Below are positions 6,089 to 7,678 of a stretch of DNA of 7,678 nucleotides, piece after piece. The notes beneath the pieces are model-generated. The model was given only the letters and a program-made list of their open reading frames with translations, did no database searches and was not told the DNA's origin. Both the position numbers and the translations under genes were made by a program. Each line of letters starts with the position of its first letter. Position 1 is the stretch's first letter. This stretch comes from Desulfobacterales bacterium (GTDB lineage Bacteria > Desulfobacterota > Desulfobacteria > Desulfobacterales > SpSt-501). The stretch covers positions 1-7,678 of the forward strand of contig JALOOS010000073.1 in assembly GCA_025454275.1 (NCBI GenBank), in the 5' to 3' direction.

Positions 6089-6901
6089 TTATTTGATGCG
6101 CCTCAGGGTATGGGTGCGCTTCAACCGCTTCCACAGCTCACGGATGATCACGCCGGCGGCATCCGTGTCGCTTGCGACGGCGCGGTGCGCCACCCAGCGG
6201 CAGGAATTCATCAAGGCGGGGTTTGCCCCGGCCAGAAAGCGGTGAATGATGAATTCTCCCAGCGTGGGCATCAAGCCGGGAAGCTCAGCGGCGCTCATGT
6301 TGGCAAGGGTGGTCCGATCCTTTAGCGGCAGCTCCTGGATGAGCTGATCGAGCGCCTCTTTCACGCTTTCGGCAGCGGCGGCGGTGCCGCTTCCCCCTGC
6401 GCCGACGTCCGCCGGCGGCCCAGGCCCGGACGCTGTGAGGCTGAGGTAGCCGACCGCTTCGATCAATGCCAGGGCGCTTGTGTAGATCGAGGGGTCTTTG
6501 CTGGCGCGGGGGCCCGCGACGTTCAAGATCGCGACGCGATTTTCATCGATCCAGCGGCGGATCTCGAGGGCGGCATGGAAGGCGCTCATCCGCTCAAGGT
6601 CGACGTGCAGCCAGGGGCGTCCATGCTTGACGGCCATCTCACGGGTTACCTCCGACCCTCCGCTGAGCGCGCCGCGTGAGATGATCAGCGTGCCATCGGC
6701 GTCGATGACATTTTTTTCCGTGCGTTCGGCATAGACGGCGGAGGCGGTTTCCACAAGCGCGTAGGAGGCGGGCAGCGGTCCATCTTCGGTCAGCCGCCCC
6801 TTGGGGATCCACCCGCCGTGCGGGATGCCCAGCCGGATGGCGGCGTCCAGGGCGGCACGGTCAACCCCGGTTTGCCCGCCGGATATGATTTTGGCGATCA
6901 T
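6089..6901 (-). CDS. Putative molybdenum-cofactor carrier domain fused to a C-terminal domain of unknown function
   Basis: The 270-residue protein opens with IISGGQTGVDRAALD (residues 5-19), then GIPHGGWIPKGR (25-36), GPLPA, ETASAVYAERTEKNV and DGTLIIS (69-75), and ends this part near residue 153. This is the pattern of the predicted Mo-carrier family (PF12694-like, LOG/Rossmann fold), which in algae binds molybdenum cofactor. The bacterial role is not well established. A Gly/Ala/Pro linker (about 155-177) leads to a second domain (178-270) containing ELPLKDRTTLANMS, a TLGEFI segment and the ending VIIRELWKRLKRTHTLRRIK. It recalls a small DUF (perhaps DUF6794), but I cannot name it with certainty. 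The start agrees with the family N-terminus, yet its ribosome-binding site is weak (GAAG directly before ATG). It lies 79 nt downstream of pal, past a terminator. Confidence 0.82.
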   Translation of the reverse strand: MIAKIISGGQTGVDRAALDAAIRLGIPHGGWIPKGRLTEDGPLPASYALVETASAVYAERTEKNVIDADGTLIISRGALSGGSEVTREMAVKHGRPWLHVDLERMSAFHAALEIRRWIDENRVAILNVAGPRASKDPSIYTSALALIEAVGYLSLTASGPGPPADVGAGGSGTAAAAESVKEALDQLIQELPLKDRTTLANMSAAELPGLMPTLGEFIIHRFLAGANPALMNSCRWVAHRAVASDTDAAGVIIRELWKRLKRTHTLRRIK

Positions 6902-6920
6902 CTTCGCAACAGGGTCCCGG

Positions 6921-6954
6921 AAAAAGAAGACCGTGCGGATCCACCCGCACGGTC
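6921..6954 (-). terminator. Intrinsic terminator of pal
   Basis: A perfect 10-bp stem (6929-6938 with 6945-6954, loop of 6 nt) lies 27 nt past the pal stop codon. On the minus strand it is followed at once by TTCTTTTT (6928-6921). This is a textbook Rho-independent terminator for pal. It lies only about 20 nt before the start of the next minus-strand gene. Confidence 0.88.
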
Positions 6955-6980
6955 CGTGGTAAGATCGTCGGCCGGCAGCC

Positions 6981-7550
6981 TCAGCGTTCGATCACGAAAT
7001 GCGCTCTCCGGTTCCTGGCGTAGGCGTCCTCGGTCCTGCCTTCGACCAGGGGGCGCTCCTCGCCGTAGCTGATGGTGGCGATGCGGTTGGCCGGGATGCC
7101 CAAGTCCACCAGGAAAACCTTGGCCGACTTGGCGCGTGCCTCGCCCAGGGCCAGGTTGTACTCGTTCGTGCCGCGCTCGTCGCAGTGCCCTTCGATGGTG
7201 ATGTTCAGGCTGGGGTTGGCCTTGAGGAACCCGGCTTTGCGGCGCAGGATCTCCTGGGCCGCCGCCGTCAGCGCCGAGCTGTCGTAATCAAAGAAGATGT
7301 CCTCGTTTTCGAAGGCCGTCCGCTCGGGTGTTCCGACCATGCCGCCGGCTGCCCCCCCGCGGCCGGCCCCGGCCCCGAGGTCCTGCTCGCCGATGCCTCT
7401 GCGGCCGGCCGCATCCCCTGCGCCGAAGCCGCCGCCGGCGCCCGCCGCCCCGGCGTCCGAGGCGATCTGCTTCTTCTGGCAGGCCGAAACCCCCAGCAGC
7501 AGGGCGGCCGCCAACACCATCACTACGATACGGATTGCTGTCATCTTCAT
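6981..7550 (-). CDS. pal: Peptidoglycan-associated lipoprotein Pal
   Basis: Pal is an outer-membrane lipoprotein that binds peptidoglycan and works with the Tol system in envelope integrity and division. The 189-residue precursor has a Lys/Arg-bearing N-terminus, a hydrophobic segment (8-20) and the lipobox VSAC with Cys24 as the lipidated residue. Gln at +2 is compatible with outer-membrane sorting. A Gly/Ala-rich linker (about 31-72) precedes an OmpA-like domain (82-189). FFDYDSSAL, GHCDERGTNEYNLALGEARA with Asp124 and Arg139 (the peptidoglycan-binding pair, 15 apart), and YGEERPL lie within it. AAGGAG lies 6 nt before the ATG at 7550. The ATG at 7556 touches the site, and a start at 7607 would precede it, so both are rejected. 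A strong promoter lies upstream and a terminator downstream, suggesting a single-gene transcript. Confidence 0.95.
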   Translation of the reverse strand: MKMTAIRIVVMVLAAALLLGVSACQKKQIASDAGAAGAGGGFGAGDAAGRRGIGEQDLGAGAGRGGAAGGMVGTPERTAFENEDIFFDYDSSALTAAAQEILRRKAGFLKANPSLNITIEGHCDERGTNEYNLALGEARAKSAKVFLVDLGIPANRIATISYGEERPLVEGRTEDAYARNRRAHFVIER

Positions 7551-7589
7551 CGTCATCTCCTTGGAATCACCGCATAAGGCTTCTGCTCC

Positions 7590-7605
7590 GCCGGTGTGAA
7601 CCGGC
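7590..7605. repeat. Small hairpin in the pal leader
   Basis: GCCGGT and ACCGGC arms flank a 4-nt loop, giving a perfect 6-bp stem in the pal leader about 30 nt before the ribosome-binding site. It may stabilise the mRNA or be incidental. Confidence 0.35.
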
Positions 7606-7628
7606 ACGCGTATCAGACTTCGAAAACC

Positions 7629-7657
7629 TCTATAGCTCAGGGTGCGGGGGATGTCAA
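7629..7657 (-). promoter_or_regulatory. Sigma-70 promoter of pal
   Basis: On the minus strand a perfect TTGACA (7657-7652) is separated by 17 bp from TATAGA (7634-7629; 4 of 6 to consensus). Transcription would start near 7622, giving a leader of roughly 70 nt. The position and spacing make this the best sigma-70-type promoter in the window and show that pal can be transcribed on its own. Confidence 0.75.
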
Positions 7658-7678
7658 AATCCGTTCAGACCCCTTTCC

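Noticed and set aside
5949..6134. 61-codon minus-strand frame overlapping the 3' end of the carrier-like gene
   Set aside because: Overlaps a recognised gene in another frame and crosses the strong hairpin at 6045-6081; no start signals.
5502..6325. Overlapping plus- and minus-strand frames around the Arg-rich gene (5504-6325 plus, 5502-5816 minus)
   Set aside because: Both owe their Arg/Ser-rich text to the same GC-rich repeat; neither has a promoter or ribosome-binding site, unlike the frame at 5548-5829.
7297..7599. 100-codon Pro/Ala-rich plus-strand frame opposite pal
   Set aside because: Complement of the Gly/Ala-rich linker and signal peptide of pal; no independent support.

Overview
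The window is GC-rich bacterial chromosome with compact genes, good Shine-Dalgarno sites and an outer-membrane lipoprotein (Pal), so the host is Gram-negative. The transaldolase type, a molybdenum-carrier-like protein, an Arg-Arg-rich small protein and a very good sigma-54 promoter together suggest Desulfobacterota (the former Deltaproteobacteria). That placement is an inference from gene style, not from a marker gene. No mobile element, CRISPR array, tRNA or rRNA is visible.

Left part, minus strand (43-4689): transaldolase (tal), ribose-5-phosphate isomerase A (rpiA) and aconitase (acnA) lie head to tail in the order of transcription. The rpiA ribosome-binding site overlaps the tal stop codon, so these two non-oxidative pentose-phosphate genes are almost certainly co-transcribed and coupled. 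acnA follows after 85 nt that contain a perfect 20-bp palindrome just upstream of its ribosome-binding site. It may be the last gene of the operon or may have its own control.

Middle (4690-5547): a divergent intergenic region of about 208 bp carries a sigma-70-like promoter for tpx, a thiol peroxidase on the plus strand. tpx converges on the next minus-strand gene, and a strong inverted repeat lies between the two stop codons.

Right part, minus strand (5548-7678): a 93-residue, highly basic protein built on a six-residue [DE]RRxxx period lies downstream of a near-perfect sigma-54 site. To its right is a 270-residue protein with an N-terminal Moco-carrier-like (Rossmann, LOG-related) domain and a separate C-terminal domain of unknown function. 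Next comes the peptidoglycan-associated lipoprotein pal, with a strong sigma-70 promoter and a clear intrinsic terminator.

Most genes are housekeeping: central carbon metabolism, peroxide defence and envelope integrity. The least explained parts are the sigma-54-driven Arg-Arg hexad protein, the acnA leader palindrome and the C-terminal domain of the Moco-carrier-like protein. I did not see a convincing new multi-gene system. No gene-free stretch exceeds 300 bases.
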